Source: DAOULT01 sp964646625 (GTDB lineage: Bacteria > Chloroflexota > Anaerolineae > CAZYHC01). From it: DNA of 64,000 nucleotides. This document shows, one piece after another, positions 42,255 to 50,922 of this stretch (its first letter is position 1; every line of letters starts with the position of its first letter). The notes beneath the pieces are model-generated. The model ran no database searches. It saw only the letters and a list, made by a program, of their open reading frames with translations, and was not told where the DNA came from. The position numbers were made by a program, and so were the translations under genes. Location of the stretch: assembly GCA_964646625.1 (NCBI GenBank), contig CAZYHC010000009.1, positions 69,935 to 133,934 of the forward strand, in the 5' to 3' direction.

Positions 42255-43127
42255 GTGAAACACGGTTTGGGGTTGATCAGCATCGTCGTGCCGGTGTATA
42301 ACGAACAGCAGGCCATCGGCCATGATCTGGACCTGATCGGGGAGACGATGGAGGCCAGCGGATATGAGTACGAGATCATCGTGGTAGACGACGGCTCAAC
42401 CGACCGCACAGCAGAGATCGCCGCGAGCAAGGAGGTGTGCCTGATCCAACACCCTGTCAATCGCGGTTCGGGCGCCTCGCGGCGGACGGGCATCCTGGAG
42501 GCCAAAGGTGAAATCGTGGTCATGGCCGACGGCGATGGCAGCTATCCTGTCCAGGACATCCCTCGCCTGTTGGAGCATTTCCCTGTCTACGATCAGGTGG
42601 TCGGAGCCCGCACCAGCGAACAGGGGAGGTGGCCCCTCTTCCGTGTTCCGGCCAAATGGTTTATCCGCAAGCTGGCCTGTTACCTGACCGGCATGGATAT
42701 ACCGGACCTGAACTCCGGGCTCAGGGCCTTCAAAAAAGAGGTCATGCTTAAGTTCCTGTACCTTATCCCCGATGGCTTTTCCTGCGTGACGACCATAACC
42801 CTGGCCTTTCTGTGCAACGGTTACACTGTAAAATACGTGCCCATCGATTATTACCAACGGGTGGGGTCCTCAAAATTTCATCCCGTCAGGGATACCTACA
42901 ACTACCTGCTCACCGTGGTGCGCATGGTGATGTATTTCAACCCGCTTAAGGTCTTCCTGCCCATCAGTCTGCTCCTTCTATTCGTGGGCTCGCTCAAGAT
43001 CGTCTACGACATCTTCGCCTATGACTTTCACTTCGCGCCCTCTACTTTGATGGTGATCCTGACCGGCGTACAGGTGGGAGCTATGGGCCTGCTGGCGGAC
43101 GTGATCGTGAAAGGACGTAACAGGTAA
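42255..43127 (+). CDS. glycosyltransferase family 2 with C-terminal membrane helices
   Basis: 290 aa from GTG 42255, downstream of the promoter at 42126. GT-A features: ISIVVPVYNEQQAI (residues 7-20), IIVVDDGSTDRT, and VMADGDGSYPVQDI with the metal-binding Asp pair. The C-terminal third has two helices (VFLPISLLLLFVGSLKIVY, LMVILTGVQVGAMGLLADVIV). It resembles polyprenyl-phosphate glycosyltransferases that start or decorate surface glycans. Upstream in-frame ATG 42126 is within the promoter and is rejected. Confidence 0.85.
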   Translation: MKHGLGLISIVVPVYNEQQAIGHDLDLIGETMEASGYEYEIIVVDDGSTDRTAEIAASKEVCLIQHPVNRGSGASRRTGILEAKGEIVVMADGDGSYPVQDIPRLLEHFPVYDQVVGARTSEQGRWPLFRVPAKWFIRKLACYLTGMDIPDLNSGLRAFKKEVMLKFLYLIPDGFSCVTTITLAFLCNGYTVKYVPIDYYQRVGSSKFHPVRDTYNYLLTVVRMVMYFNPLKVFLPISLLLLFVGSLKIVYDIFAYDFHFAPSTLMVILTGVQVGAMGLLADVIVKGRNR

Positions 43128-43139
43128 TAGATAAACGCA

Positions 43140-44369
43140 ATGAAAGTCTGTATGGTTACTTCGTCCTATCCCCGTTTTCCGGGCGATGGCACCGCTCCTT
43201 TCGTGCAATCTATAGCCGAGCACGTAGCCCGGCAGGGCCACGAGGTTCACGTTCTGGCCCCTTACGACCCGCAGGTCAGGGAGGGAGAAAGCGGCCCAAC
43301 CCCGGTGACGGTACACCGCTTCAAATACGTCTGGGCCGACTCTTTGTGCCTGGTAGGACACGCCAGATCGCTGGAGAGAGACATCCGCATGAAAAAAGTG
43401 GTCTACCTGTTGACCCCTCTCTATCTTCTCCTGGGGTTTCTGGCCCTGGCCCGGCTCAACCGCCAGCACTGCTTCGAGGTCCTGCACGCCCATTGGCTGC
43501 TGCCCAACGGCTTTCTGGCCCTGCTCTTCGCCAAAGCGTGGGGCCTCCCGCTGGTGGTCAGCCTGCACGGCTCCGACGTTTACGTGGCAGAGAAGAGCCC
43601 TTTTTTTGCTCCGCTGGGCGGCCTGATCCTGGGCCTGAGCGATGCGGTAACCGCCTGTAGCGAGGATTTGAAGCAGAGAGCCTCCCGCCTGAGCGGGGGC
43701 AAATGTGACATCAAGGTGATACCCTACGGAGCCAATCCGGCCCTCTTCGGGACATCCGGGGATAGCGCCGCCCTGCGGGCCAGCCTCAACATCGCTCCCG
43801 ACGACCTGGTGGTCTTTGGCCTGGGGAGGCTGGTCTATAAAAAGGGCTTCGAGTACCTGATAAGGGCCATTCCTTTCATCGCAGACGACTTCAGGCAGGT
43901 CAAAGTGGTCATCGGCGGGAGCGGGCCTTTGCGGCCTGAACTGGAGCAGCTTTCCGAACAGTTGGGCGTGAGGGAGCAGGTCCGTCTGCCCGGCCGCATA
44001 GCCTGGGACCAGGTGCCCACCTACTTCGACCTGTGCGACGTGTTTGTGGCCCCTTCCGTCAGGGACCGGGAAGGGAACGTCGATGGGTTGCCCAACACCG
44101 TCCTGGAGGCCATGGCTTCTTCCAGGCCGATTGTGGCCAGCAGGGTGGCCGGTATCCCGGCCGTGATCGAGGAGGGGAAAAATGGTTTCCTGGTGGAGGA
44201 ACGAAACCCGGCCCAACTGGCTCAGGCCATCAAACGGCTGCTGGGCTCCAGGGAGCTGCGGGAAAGGTTGGGAAAGGCCAGCCGTAGAAAGATCGAAGGT
44301 GAGTTGAACTGGGATAAGGTGGCCGGGCAATTCGTGGCGCTGTATCGGGGTGCCTGCTCAGGTGGATAA
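43140..44369 (+). CDS. glycosyltransferase family 4
   Basis: A 409-aa GT-B enzyme, cytoplasmic or membrane-associated. The N-lobe shows MVTSSYPRFPGDGTAPFVQS (residues 4-23) and HAHWLLPNGFLALL. The C-lobe donor site is VFGLGRLVYKKGFEYLIRA (near 221-240), with VFVAPSVRDREGNVDGLPNT plus VLEAMASSRPIVAS forming the E-x7-E region. The sugar donor cannot be read. It follows the GT2 by 12 bp and is overlapped by the next gene's leader. Confidence 0.9.
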   Translation: MKVCMVTSSYPRFPGDGTAPFVQSIAEHVARQGHEVHVLAPYDPQVREGESGPTPVTVHRFKYVWADSLCLVGHARSLERDIRMKKVVYLLTPLYLLLGFLALARLNRQHCFEVLHAHWLLPNGFLALLFAKAWGLPLVVSLHGSDVYVAEKSPFFAPLGGLILGLSDAVTACSEDLKQRASRLSGGKCDIKVIPYGANPALFGTSGDSAALRASLNIAPDDLVVFGLGRLVYKKGFEYLIRAIPFIADDFRQVKVVIGGSGPLRPELEQLSEQLGVREQVRLPGRIAWDQVPTYFDLCDVFVAPSVRDREGNVDGLPNTVLEAMASSRPIVASRVAGIPAVIEEGKNGFLVEERNPAQLAQAIKRLLGSRELRERLGKASRRKIEGELNWDKVAGQFVALYRGACSGG

Positions 44370-44372
44370 ATC

Positions 44373-44443
44373 TAACCGCCGATACACGCCGATGAACGCG
44401 GATAAATTAAGCATCGGCGCTTATCTGCGTTCATCGGCGGTTA
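44373..44443. repeat. inverted CCGCCGATGAACGC-type repeat
   Basis: TAACCGCCGAT...GATGAACGCGGATAA on the left is mirrored by TTATCTGCGTTCATCGGCGGTTA-type sequence on the right, giving an imperfect 23-bp stem. Short fragments of the same GTTCATCGG(T/C) repeat occur near 27211. It lies at the beginning of the next coding region. Confidence 0.5.
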
Positions 44444-45204
44444 AGAATCGGACCGCCGATAAGCTCCACGACGTGGCCGCGCGGCGACGTAAGGCGGAGA
44501 AGATAGCCGCCATTTTGCACGACTTTTGGGGGGCAGAGTCGGGATTCGGGGCGTTGCGCTGCCTGGACGTGGGCTGCGCGACGGGAGTCATCACCCATCG
44601 GCTGGCCGCCGAGTTCGAGTTGACGGTGGGTCTCGATCCGGACGTGGCGGCTCTCGGCCGGGCCAGTCGCATGGAAGGGGAGGCGATTTTTGCCGTAGCC
44701 GATGCCGCCGGCCTGCCCTTCGAGGACGGGGCCTTTGACGTGGTCATCTGCGCCCAGGTGTACGAGCACGTCGCCGACCCCGTGCGCCTGGCGGCCGAAA
44801 TCTGGCGGGTGCTGAAGCCGAACGGCCTGTGTTTCTTCAGCGGCCCCAACCGGCTGGAGATCATCGAGGGACATCACCACCTGCCCTTTCTTTCCTGGCT
44901 GCCCAGCCCCCTGGCCGATCTTTACCTGAAGTTGGCCCGTGACCAGGAGGCTTACCACGAAAGGCCCCTGACCTGTTGGAGCCTGCGCCGTCTGTGGGAA
45001 CGCTTTGAAATTCACGATTACACTGTGGAGATGCTCCGCCAGCCGGAGCGTTTTCACTGTGGCGAGGAACTGAGAGGAGGACAGTGGATGCGACGTATCC
45101 CGCGCCTTGTCTGGCGGGCCTTGTTCTTTTTGCTCCCTAATTACAACTGGGTGTTGCGCAAGTCCACTACCTCCGGCCAGAAGTCGGGAGAGGAGCCAGG
45201 CTGA
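44392..45204 (+). CDS. class I SAM-dependent methyltransferase
   Basis: A 270-aa enzyme. SAM motif I is RCLDVGCATGVITHRLA (near 58-74), followed by VGLDPDVAALGRAS and DVVICAQVYEHVADPVRL. The C-terminal half (HHHLPFLSWLPSPLADLYLK) resembles UbiE-like enzymes that act on lipid-linked glycans. Its first 17 codons are encoded by a dispersed inverted repeat, so the natural start may have been moved by repeat insertion. Nothing upstream looks like a better start. Confidence 0.78.
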   Translation: MNADKLSIGAYLRSSAVKNRTADKLHDVAARRRKAEKIAAILHDFWGAESGFGALRCLDVGCATGVITHRLAAEFELTVGLDPDVAALGRASRMEGEAIFAVADAAGLPFEDGAFDVVICAQVYEHVADPVRLAAEIWRVLKPNGLCFFSGPNRLEIIEGHHHLPFLSWLPSPLADLYLKLARDQEAYHERPLTCWSLRRLWERFEIHDYTVEMLRQPERFHCGEELRGGQWMRRIPRLVWRALFFLLPNYNWVLRKSTTSGQKSGEEPG

Positions 45205-45210
45205 ACCGGT

Positions 45211-46332
45211 ATGAAAATCGCCATCGAAGCGCTGGGTATCGGTCCGCCCGGCGGAGGGCGGGCTCACACCCTCAATTTGCTGGAAGCGCTGTTCAGGATC
45301 GACGCCGAGAACCGTTATCTGGTATTCGTGGATCGTTGGGAGCCCTCCCTGGCCCACAAAAACGTCCAACAGAAAGTGCTCCCCATCAAACATCGGCTGC
45401 TGGCCCGGTTGGGGGCCCAACTGGTGCTGCCTGTGGTTCTGCGCCAGGAAGGGGTCGAACTGACCCACTTCGTCAAAAACCTGGGACTGGCCCTGATCCC
45501 TTCGAAAACGGTGGTCACGGTCCACGATCTGACCATTCTGCGCTATCCGCACTTCTTCCCCGCCATTGACGTCTGGTACTGGCGCGCTATCGAGCCCCGC
45601 ACCCTGCACCAGGCCGACCGCGTGATCGCCGTCTCGCAACACACCGCCGACGACCTGGAACGTTTTTATCGTTTGCCGCCGGAACGCATCACCGTCATAT
45701 ATAACTGCTGCAATCCCCTCTTCCAGCCGGCGGGGGAAGCGGAGGTAGCCAGAGTACGGGCCAGATACGGCCTTGCCAGGCAAACCGTTATCCACGTGGG
45801 CAGCATCTCGCGCAAGAAAAACCTGGCTACCCTAGTGAAAGCTTTCGCCCGATTCCGCCAGGCCACGCGCTTCCCCGGCCAACTGGTGCTGGTGGGACGG
45901 GAATACGGCAAAGGGCGAGACGAAGAATTGTACCACGCCATCAGCGCCCTGGGCCTGGAAGAGGTGGTGGTTTTCACTGGCCCGGTGCCCGACCAGGACC
46001 TGCCGCCCCTGTACTCGGCCTCCGAGGTGTTCGTTTTTCCATCCGTGCACGAAGGGTTTGGGCTGGTGGCCCTGGAGGCTATGGCCTGCGGCCTGCCCGT
46101 GATCACCACCGCCGGTGGGGCCATAACCGAAGTGGTGGACGAGGCGGCCCTGATGTTGCGGGACCCCACCGACCAGGACGAATTGAGCCTGGCCCTGCAA
46201 CGCGTGCTGGAGGATGCCGACCTGCAAGGCCGGATGATCGAGGGCGGGCTGGAACAGGCGCGGCGCTTCTCGTGCGCGGAAGTGGCCCGCCAGACCCTGC
46301 AACTCTACCGGGAAGTGGTGGGAGCATCGTGA
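45211..46332 (+). CDS. glycosyltransferase family 4
   Basis: A 373-aa GT-B enzyme. The start MKIAIEALGIGPPGGGRAH is typical, with TVVTVHDLTILRYPHFFP (near 99-116) and VIAVSQHTADDLERFYRLPPERI (137-159). The donor-site motifs are VIHVGSISRKKNLATLVKAF (near 191-210) and PSVHEGFGLVALEAMACGLP (E-x7-E, near 276-295). It resembles mannosyltransferases of the same subclass as 43140. It is 6 bp after the methyltransferase, so they are cotranscribed. Confidence 0.9.
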   Translation: MKIAIEALGIGPPGGGRAHTLNLLEALFRIDAENRYLVFVDRWEPSLAHKNVQQKVLPIKHRLLARLGAQLVLPVVLRQEGVELTHFVKNLGLALIPSKTVVTVHDLTILRYPHFFPAIDVWYWRAIEPRTLHQADRVIAVSQHTADDLERFYRLPPERITVIYNCCNPLFQPAGEAEVARVRARYGLARQTVIHVGSISRKKNLATLVKAFARFRQATRFPGQLVLVGREYGKGRDEELYHAISALGLEEVVVFTGPVPDQDLPPLYSASEVFVFPSVHEGFGLVALEAMACGLPVITTAGGAITEVVDEAALMLRDPTDQDELSLALQRVLEDADLQGRMIEGGLEQARRFSCAEVARQTLQLYREVVGAS

Positions 46333-46364
46333 GGGTGGAAATTACAAAGCTCAGGGAGTAAATA

Positions 46365-47069
46365 ATGCCTTCGCAAAAAGAACTGGCAGATTTCTACGAC
46401 AAAAAGTTTCGAGAAGAAGGGCTGCAAGAATCACGCTCTTTTTACAGGTGGATTTTGCGATTGCTGAGAGTGGAAAGCGGTGAGCGGCTGCTTGACGTTT
46501 CTTGTGGGGTGGGAGTGTTGAACGGTTGCGCCGAAGATAAAGGGCTGGTCTCGCATGGGATGGATTTCTCGCGTGAGGCGGTGGGCCAGGCCCGTGAAAA
46601 CGCCGCCCATTCCAGTATAGTGCTTGGAGACGCCCAGGCGCTTCCCTACCCGGACGGGTCCTTCGACTACGTAACCAACGTGGGCAGCATCGAACATTAC
46701 CTGGACCCTGCCCAGGGGGTGCAAGAGATGGTCAGAGTGCTTAGAGATGGGGGGCGGGCCTGCATCGTGCTCCCCAACAGCTACTTTATCCTGGACATCA
46801 TTTTCGACGTCATGCTCACTGGCCGAGGGCCCAGCCACAAGCAACTGCTCGAACGTTTCGCCACCAGGCACGGCTGGCAGCAACTTTTGAAGGAAAATGG
46901 GCTGGTCGTCCAGCGGGTGGTTAAGCACAATGCCTGTCTGCCCGATAACTGGGAGGATATCAAATCGTACTTCCGCCACCCGAAGAGGCTCCTTTCCCTG
47001 CTGCTCTCCTTATTCATTCCCTTGAATCTCTCGCATTCCTTCGTTTTTATTTGTGGCAAGAACGTTTAG
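46365..47069 (+). CDS. class I SAM-dependent methyltransferase
   Basis: A 234-aa methyltransferase-11 protein. Motif I is LLDVSCGVGVLNGCAED (residues 43-59), slightly atypical (SCGVG). GMDFSREAVGQARENA, SFDYVTNVGSIEHYLDP and VLRDGGRACIVLPNSYFI follow. The C-terminus is hydrophobic (LLSLLLSLFIPLNLSHSFVF), so it may sit at the membrane. It precedes a flippase-like membrane protein by 6 bp. The GC content drops toward its end. Confidence 0.78.
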   Translation: MPSQKELADFYDKKFREEGLQESRSFYRWILRLLRVESGERLLDVSCGVGVLNGCAEDKGLVSHGMDFSREAVGQARENAAHSSIVLGDAQALPYPDGSFDYVTNVGSIEHYLDPAQGVQEMVRVLRDGGRACIVLPNSYFILDIIFDVMLTGRGPSHKQLLERFATRHGWQQLLKENGLVVQRVVKHNACLPDNWEDIKSYFRHPKRLLSLLLSLFIPLNLSHSFVFICGKNV

Positions 47070-47075
47070 GATATT

Positions 47076-47969
47076 ATGAATATTAAGAAACTGCTAAGAA
47101 TCTTATTTGTTGTCATTATAATATCTATTTCTTTTTACTATATATCGCGTAGCATTATCACCAACACAGAGGCGCTTATACAGGCTAAGGCGAACATCAA
47201 TTATGCCCTGCTGCTGTGCTCCATTGGGGTTACCACCGTTTGCGTGGTGCTGGGGGGCTGGGAGTGGAAGTTGCTGCTGACCGCGCTGGGTCACGATTTG
47301 AGCACCAGGCAGGGCTTGCGCATCCATCTGAGGTCCAACGTTGCCAAGTACGTGCCGGGTTTCGCCTGGCACATCGTGGGCAAAACCTACCTGTGTCGCC
47401 AGGCCCACATCCCCTCTCGCTACATCACCGTCGCGGTGGGCTTCGAGTTCGTCTCCATGATCTTGACGGCGTTTCTGGCGGCCCTGGTAGTGCTGCCCGG
47501 GGTGGACTTCGTGACCATGAGCTCCCAGGAAAGGTGGACGGTATATGGCCTGGCTTTCCTGGGGGGAGGAATTATATTCCTGGGGCTGCCCCTGGGTTTG
47601 CAGACCGTTATCCAGACCATCGACCGGGAAGGAGATTGGAAGATCAGATGGTGGGGGATATCGCTGACCTTGATAGTGATGTTTTTTAACTGGCTTTTGT
47701 GGGGGCTGGGTTTTTGCGCCCTGATTGCCGCCATCCACCCGGTCAGGAGCGCCCAAATTCCGACTTTCATTTTCACGCTGACCTCCTCTTTTGTTTTCAG
47801 TTTGCTGATCATCTTCGTGCCCAACGGCATCGGGGTGCGGGAAAGCGCCATGACCTTCCTGCTCAGCACGGCGCTGCCCTCTTCTATCGCCGCCCTGATA
47901 GCCATTATGATCCGGCTGGTGATGATCGTGGGCGAGTTGATCGGGTTTGTCATCGCCCTGAAGCTGTAG
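47076..47969 (+). CDS. lysylphosphatidylglycerol synthase transmembrane-domain family protein
   Basis: A 297-aa integral membrane protein with about 7-8 helices. The core (RSNVAKYVPGFAWHIVGKTYL, residues 89-109) is the UPF0104/LPG_synthase_TM motif with its conserved K-Y-P-G-x-x-W pattern. TSSFVFSLLIIFVPNGIGVRE near 230-250 completes it. Family members without the aminoacyltransferase domain are often linked to glycolipid assembly, which fits the glycosyltransferase context. The first 30 codons are AT-rich. Confidence 0.78.
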   Translation: MNIKKLLRILFVVIIISISFYYISRSIITNTEALIQAKANINYALLLCSIGVTTVCVVLGGWEWKLLLTALGHDLSTRQGLRIHLRSNVAKYVPGFAWHIVGKTYLCRQAHIPSRYITVAVGFEFVSMILTAFLAALVVLPGVDFVTMSSQERWTVYGLAFLGGGIIFLGLPLGLQTVIQTIDREGDWKIRWWGISLTLIVMFFNWLLWGLGFCALIAAIHPVRSAQIPTFIFTLTSSFVFSLLIIFVPNGIGVRESAMTFLLSTALPSSIAALIAIMIRLVMIVGELIGFVIALKL

Positions 47970-48007
47970 GTGGTGTGCTCCGTTGTGAAACCAGAGGGTA
48001 AATAAGT

Positions 48008-49465
48008 ATGAACGTTCTTTTTGTTTTTTCGTTAAATGATATCCAATCGCCGCGTAAACCATTGCGGTCGCCGGAACAAATACAGCTTGGTATCTCGTAT
48101 ATATCGTCATTTTTAAAAAAGCATGGTCATCATACCAGGTTGATTGTTTTAAGCAGCATTTTAGGTGAAAAAAATCAAGATATCATAAATGAATATTTTG
48201 GAAAATTCCAACCCAAATTGGTTTGTTTCACTGCCGTGGCTACGGAGTATCGCTTTATGGCGGACGTGGCAAAATACATAAAGAGTCGCCATCCAGACGT
48301 TTACTTATTGATCGGCGGCCCTCACGCTTCCCTAAACCCCCAGGAAGCCTTGTTGGATGACTTTGACGCGGTATGTATTGGCGAAGGCGAAGACGCGACG
48401 CTGGAATTAGTGTCGCAATTGGAACAGGGTATGACTCCTTCAGCTATCCCCAACCTTTGGATCAAGCACGGCTCTGAAATCGAGAAGAACCCCACGCGCC
48501 CATTTTTACAGGACCTCGACCGCCTGCCTTTCCCGGACAGGGAGATGTGGCAGGCATGGATAGGAGATAATCCGGGCGCAAGACATCAAATTTTATTGGG
48601 CCGTGGCTGCCCGTTTCAATGCACTTATTGCTCTAATCACGCTCTTAAAAAATTGGCCTCGGGCACCTACGTCAGGTTCAGGTCGCCGGATAACATCCTG
48701 GAAGAACTGGAAGAATTTGTGGCCCGCTTTCCCACGGAAAAGGATATCTTTCTGCAAATCGAGACCATCGGAATAAATCAAGAGTGGGCCATGGCATTAT
48801 GCTCCAGGCTGGAACAATTCAACGCCACGCTCAGCCAACCCCTGTCCTTCAGCGCCAGCATAAGAATTACGCCCAATGCAGACCTGGAAAGTCTCTTTGC
48901 TGCCCTTGAAAGGAGCAATTTAAAGTTTATACACATTGGACTCGAATCGGGGAGCGAAAGGGTACGTCGGGAAATACTCAAACGGCATTATTCCAATCAG
49001 GACGTTATTAATGCCGTTAAATTAGCGCGAAAGTATGGCTTGAAAATAGGGTTCTTCAACATGATAGGTCTGCCTGGGGAAACCGTAGCTGATTTTGAGG
49101 AAACTGTCAAGATGAATCGAATATGCTTACCTGATTGGCATTTTACTTACATATTCTTCCCATATCCGGGCACCGATCTATATTCTTTGTGCCAGGAACA
49201 GGGATTATTGCAGGAACCTCTCGATACCGAAATGGAAAGAAGTAAAGCCGTTTTAGACCTGCCAGGGTTTCCCAAAAAGCAGATACAGAAAAGTTACGTG
49301 TGGTTTGATTACTATGTCTATAAAGGTCGTAAACCGATATATAAAATATTGGCGCGGGTTCTCGTCTCCAAGTTTAGATCGAGTTATCACTTGAATTATT
49401 TTTATAGAAGGCTTACCCGGTTGTTCTTCTTTAAATGGCTTAATTACATCTTAAAAGACTATTAG
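48008..49465 (+). CDS. B12-binding radical SAM protein
   Basis: A 485-aa enzyme with an N-terminal cobalamin-binding-like Rossmann domain (residues 1-150: VYLLIGGPHASLNPQEALLD and FDAVCIGEGEDATLEL). A radical SAM core follows. The iron-sulfur motif C-P-F-Q-C-T-Y-C is near residue 200. GLESGSERVRREILKRHY and GFFNMIGLPGETVADFEETV are typical of the BchE-like branch. Such enzymes methylate or rearrange lipid or sugar-linked carbons. The gene is clearly AT-richer than its neighbours. Substrate unknown; lipid/glycan modification is suggested by context. Confidence 0.88.
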   Translation: MNVLFVFSLNDIQSPRKPLRSPEQIQLGISYISSFLKKHGHHTRLIVLSSILGEKNQDIINEYFGKFQPKLVCFTAVATEYRFMADVAKYIKSRHPDVYLLIGGPHASLNPQEALLDDFDAVCIGEGEDATLELVSQLEQGMTPSAIPNLWIKHGSEIEKNPTRPFLQDLDRLPFPDREMWQAWIGDNPGARHQILLGRGCPFQCTYCSNHALKKLASGTYVRFRSPDNILEELEEFVARFPTEKDIFLQIETIGINQEWAMALCSRLEQFNATLSQPLSFSASIRITPNADLESLFAALERSNLKFIHIGLESGSERVRREILKRHYSNQDVINAVKLARKYGLKIGFFNMIGLPGETVADFEETVKMNRICLPDWHFTYIFFPYPGTDLYSLCQEQGLLQEPLDTEMERSKAVLDLPGFPKKQIQKSYVWFDYYVYKGRKPIYKILARVLVSKFRSSYHLNYFYRRLTRLFFFKWLNYILKDY

Positions 49466-49474
49466 GAAACGAAG

Positions 49475-49504
49475 CCTGGGGAGCAAACTCCCAGGCTCAA
49501 AGCT
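49475..49504 (+). repeat. REP-like hairpin, copy 2 / terminator of 48008
   Basis: CCTGGGGAG/CTCCCAGG hairpin with a short loop after the radical SAM gene. ACTCCCAGGCTCAAAGCT (49487-49504) is identical to 35400-35417. It may serve as terminator. Confidence 0.45.
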
Positions 49505-49524
49505 TGTCGAGGAGGTATACCATC

Positions 49525-50565
49525 ATGGAGAAAGTGCGATTTGGAGTAATCGGAGCGGGCTTGATGGGTGATTTGCACGCCGGGATAGGCTATCACCTGC
49601 CCTACGCCGAGTTTGTCTGCGCCGCAGACCCCGATCGGGAGCGGGTCAAGGCCCTGGCTCAGAAGTACGAGGGCCAGGCCTACACCCATTACCCCGAAAT
49701 GCTGGACCAAGAAGAGTTGGACGCGGTGGTGATCTGCACGCCAGAGACCCTGCACGTCGAGCCGGTGCTCAACGCGGCGGAACGGGGTTTGCACATCATG
49801 CTGGAGAAACCCCTGGCCCGCACTATGGAGGAGGCCGACACCATTATCGAGGCCTGTGAGAGAGAGCAGGTCAAGCTGATGATCGGCTACATTCTGCGCT
49901 TTGAGCCCACTCACGTCAAATTGAAAGAGGCCCTCGAAACAGGCACCTTCGGGCGTTTCCTGTCGGCCTATGCGCGGCGTAACGCGCCCATTCAGGAAGC
50001 GCGGCGGTTGGGAGGGCGCACGACGGTCACCAACTACATCGCCGTGCACGACATCGATCTCATCCTCTGGTACCACCCCCAGCAGGTGGTCAAGGTCTTC
50101 GGTAAAGCCCTGCGGGGCAAGGTGCAACGGGAACTGGGCACCTGGGATTACAGTTGGGGCCTGTTCGAGTTCGAGGATGGGGCGCTGGGCATCGTGGAAA
50201 CCGGCTGGGGCTATCCCGAAAAATGGCTGGACTGGAACAAGCCCCCCACCTGGAGAGGCTTCAGCGACGCCTACATGAACGTCGTTTGCGAGGAGGGCGT
50301 GGCTAACATTAATTTCCTGCCCATGGATATGTACGCCATCGACGCCGAGAACTGGAAGCTGGCCGAAACCCGCCACTGGCCGCAGATGTACGGGCGGACG
50401 GCGGGCGCGCTCAAGCTGGAATTGGAACACTTCTTTGAGTGCGTGCTTTACGACCAGCAGCCCATGATCACCGGCCAGGACGGTCGCCGCTCTCTGGAAG
50501 TGGCCTGTGCCCTCGAACAGTCTATTGCCGAGGGCCGAGAGATTGAGTTGCCGCTAGCCAGGTGA
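49525..50565 (+). CDS. Gfo/Idh/MocA family oxidoreductase
   Basis: A 346-aa NAD(P)-dependent dehydrogenase. The Rossmann start VRFGVIGAGLMGDLHAGIGY (residues 4-23) and AVVICTPETLHVEPVLNAA are typical. The catalytic Lys is in HIMLEKPLARTMEEAD (near 93-108), and HDIDLILWY (near 174) holds the substrate-binding His/Asp. Such enzymes oxidise sugars or inositols, or act on UDP sugars. The ATG has GAGGAGGT 9 nt upstream. It is the last gene before the tungsten/reductive dehalogenase-like locus. Confidence 0.9.
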   Translation: MEKVRFGVIGAGLMGDLHAGIGYHLPYAEFVCAADPDRERVKALAQKYEGQAYTHYPEMLDQEELDAVVICTPETLHVEPVLNAAERGLHIMLEKPLARTMEEADTIIEACEREQVKLMIGYILRFEPTHVKLKEALETGTFGRFLSAYARRNAPIQEARRLGGRTTVTNYIAVHDIDLILWYHPQQVVKVFGKALRGKVQRELGTWDYSWGLFEFEDGALGIVETGWGYPEKWLDWNKPPTWRGFSDAYMNVVCEEGVANINFLPMDMYAIDAENWKLAETRHWPQMYGRTAGALKLELEHFFECVLYDQQPMITGQDGRRSLEVACALEQSIAEGREIELPLAR

Positions 50566-50699
50566 CGGTTCCAGAGGGGGTGAGAGGCCCGCTGCCACCA
50601 CAAGATGTTGGGGAATGGCTCTCTATGACCACTACGGGTTGTGGGGGCAGACGTTTTTCACCGGTTATGAAACGGTCAACCGAAAACAGTTTGGACCGC

Positions 50700-50728
50700 T
50701 TGACAATTGTCTCGCGGTGTGTTATAAT
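50700..50728 (+). promoter_or_regulatory. sigma70-like promoter, cassette 1
   Basis: TTGACA (50700-50705), spacer 17 nt, TATAAT (50723-50728). The -35/-10 context (TTGACAATTG, TGTGTTATAATT) is nearly shared with the cassette 2 promoter at 57113-57141. Confidence 0.85.
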
Positions 50729-50760
50729 TACTACAAAGTGAAGGCGGAGCACGGGGTGGT

Positions 50761-50881
50761 CCTCCGATTCATCGGGTCCCTCTGGGAACGATGAACGATA
50801 AGGTGAGAGGAGCAATTCTCTCGCCCGCCAGTGTGCAAAGGAGGCAACTAGCCGGTCAGATTGGCAAGTTTGCCTCTTTTT
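50761..50881 (+). promoter_or_regulatory. Moco/Tuco-type riboswitch, tandem copy 1
   Basis: Conserved blocks seen: CCTCCGATTCATCGGGTC at the 5' side, GGGAACGATGAACGATAAGG, a stem GGTGAGAGGA with TTCTCTCGCC closed by a GCAA tetraloop, then CCGCCAGTGTGCAAAGGAGG. This layout and the adjacent tungstoenzyme fit the molybdenum/tungsten cofactor RNA motif (Moco RNA, RF01055) as I remember it. CCTCC (50761-50765) can pair with GGAGG (50840-50844). GAGGCAA/TTGCCTC plus a T-run (to 50881) forms an intrinsic terminator using the same GGAGG. Ligand-stabilised antitermination is inferred. Confidence 0.72.
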
Positions 50882-50922
50882 GGTTTTATAGTGATGGAGT
50901 AAAAGGATGCAAATAAAATAGA

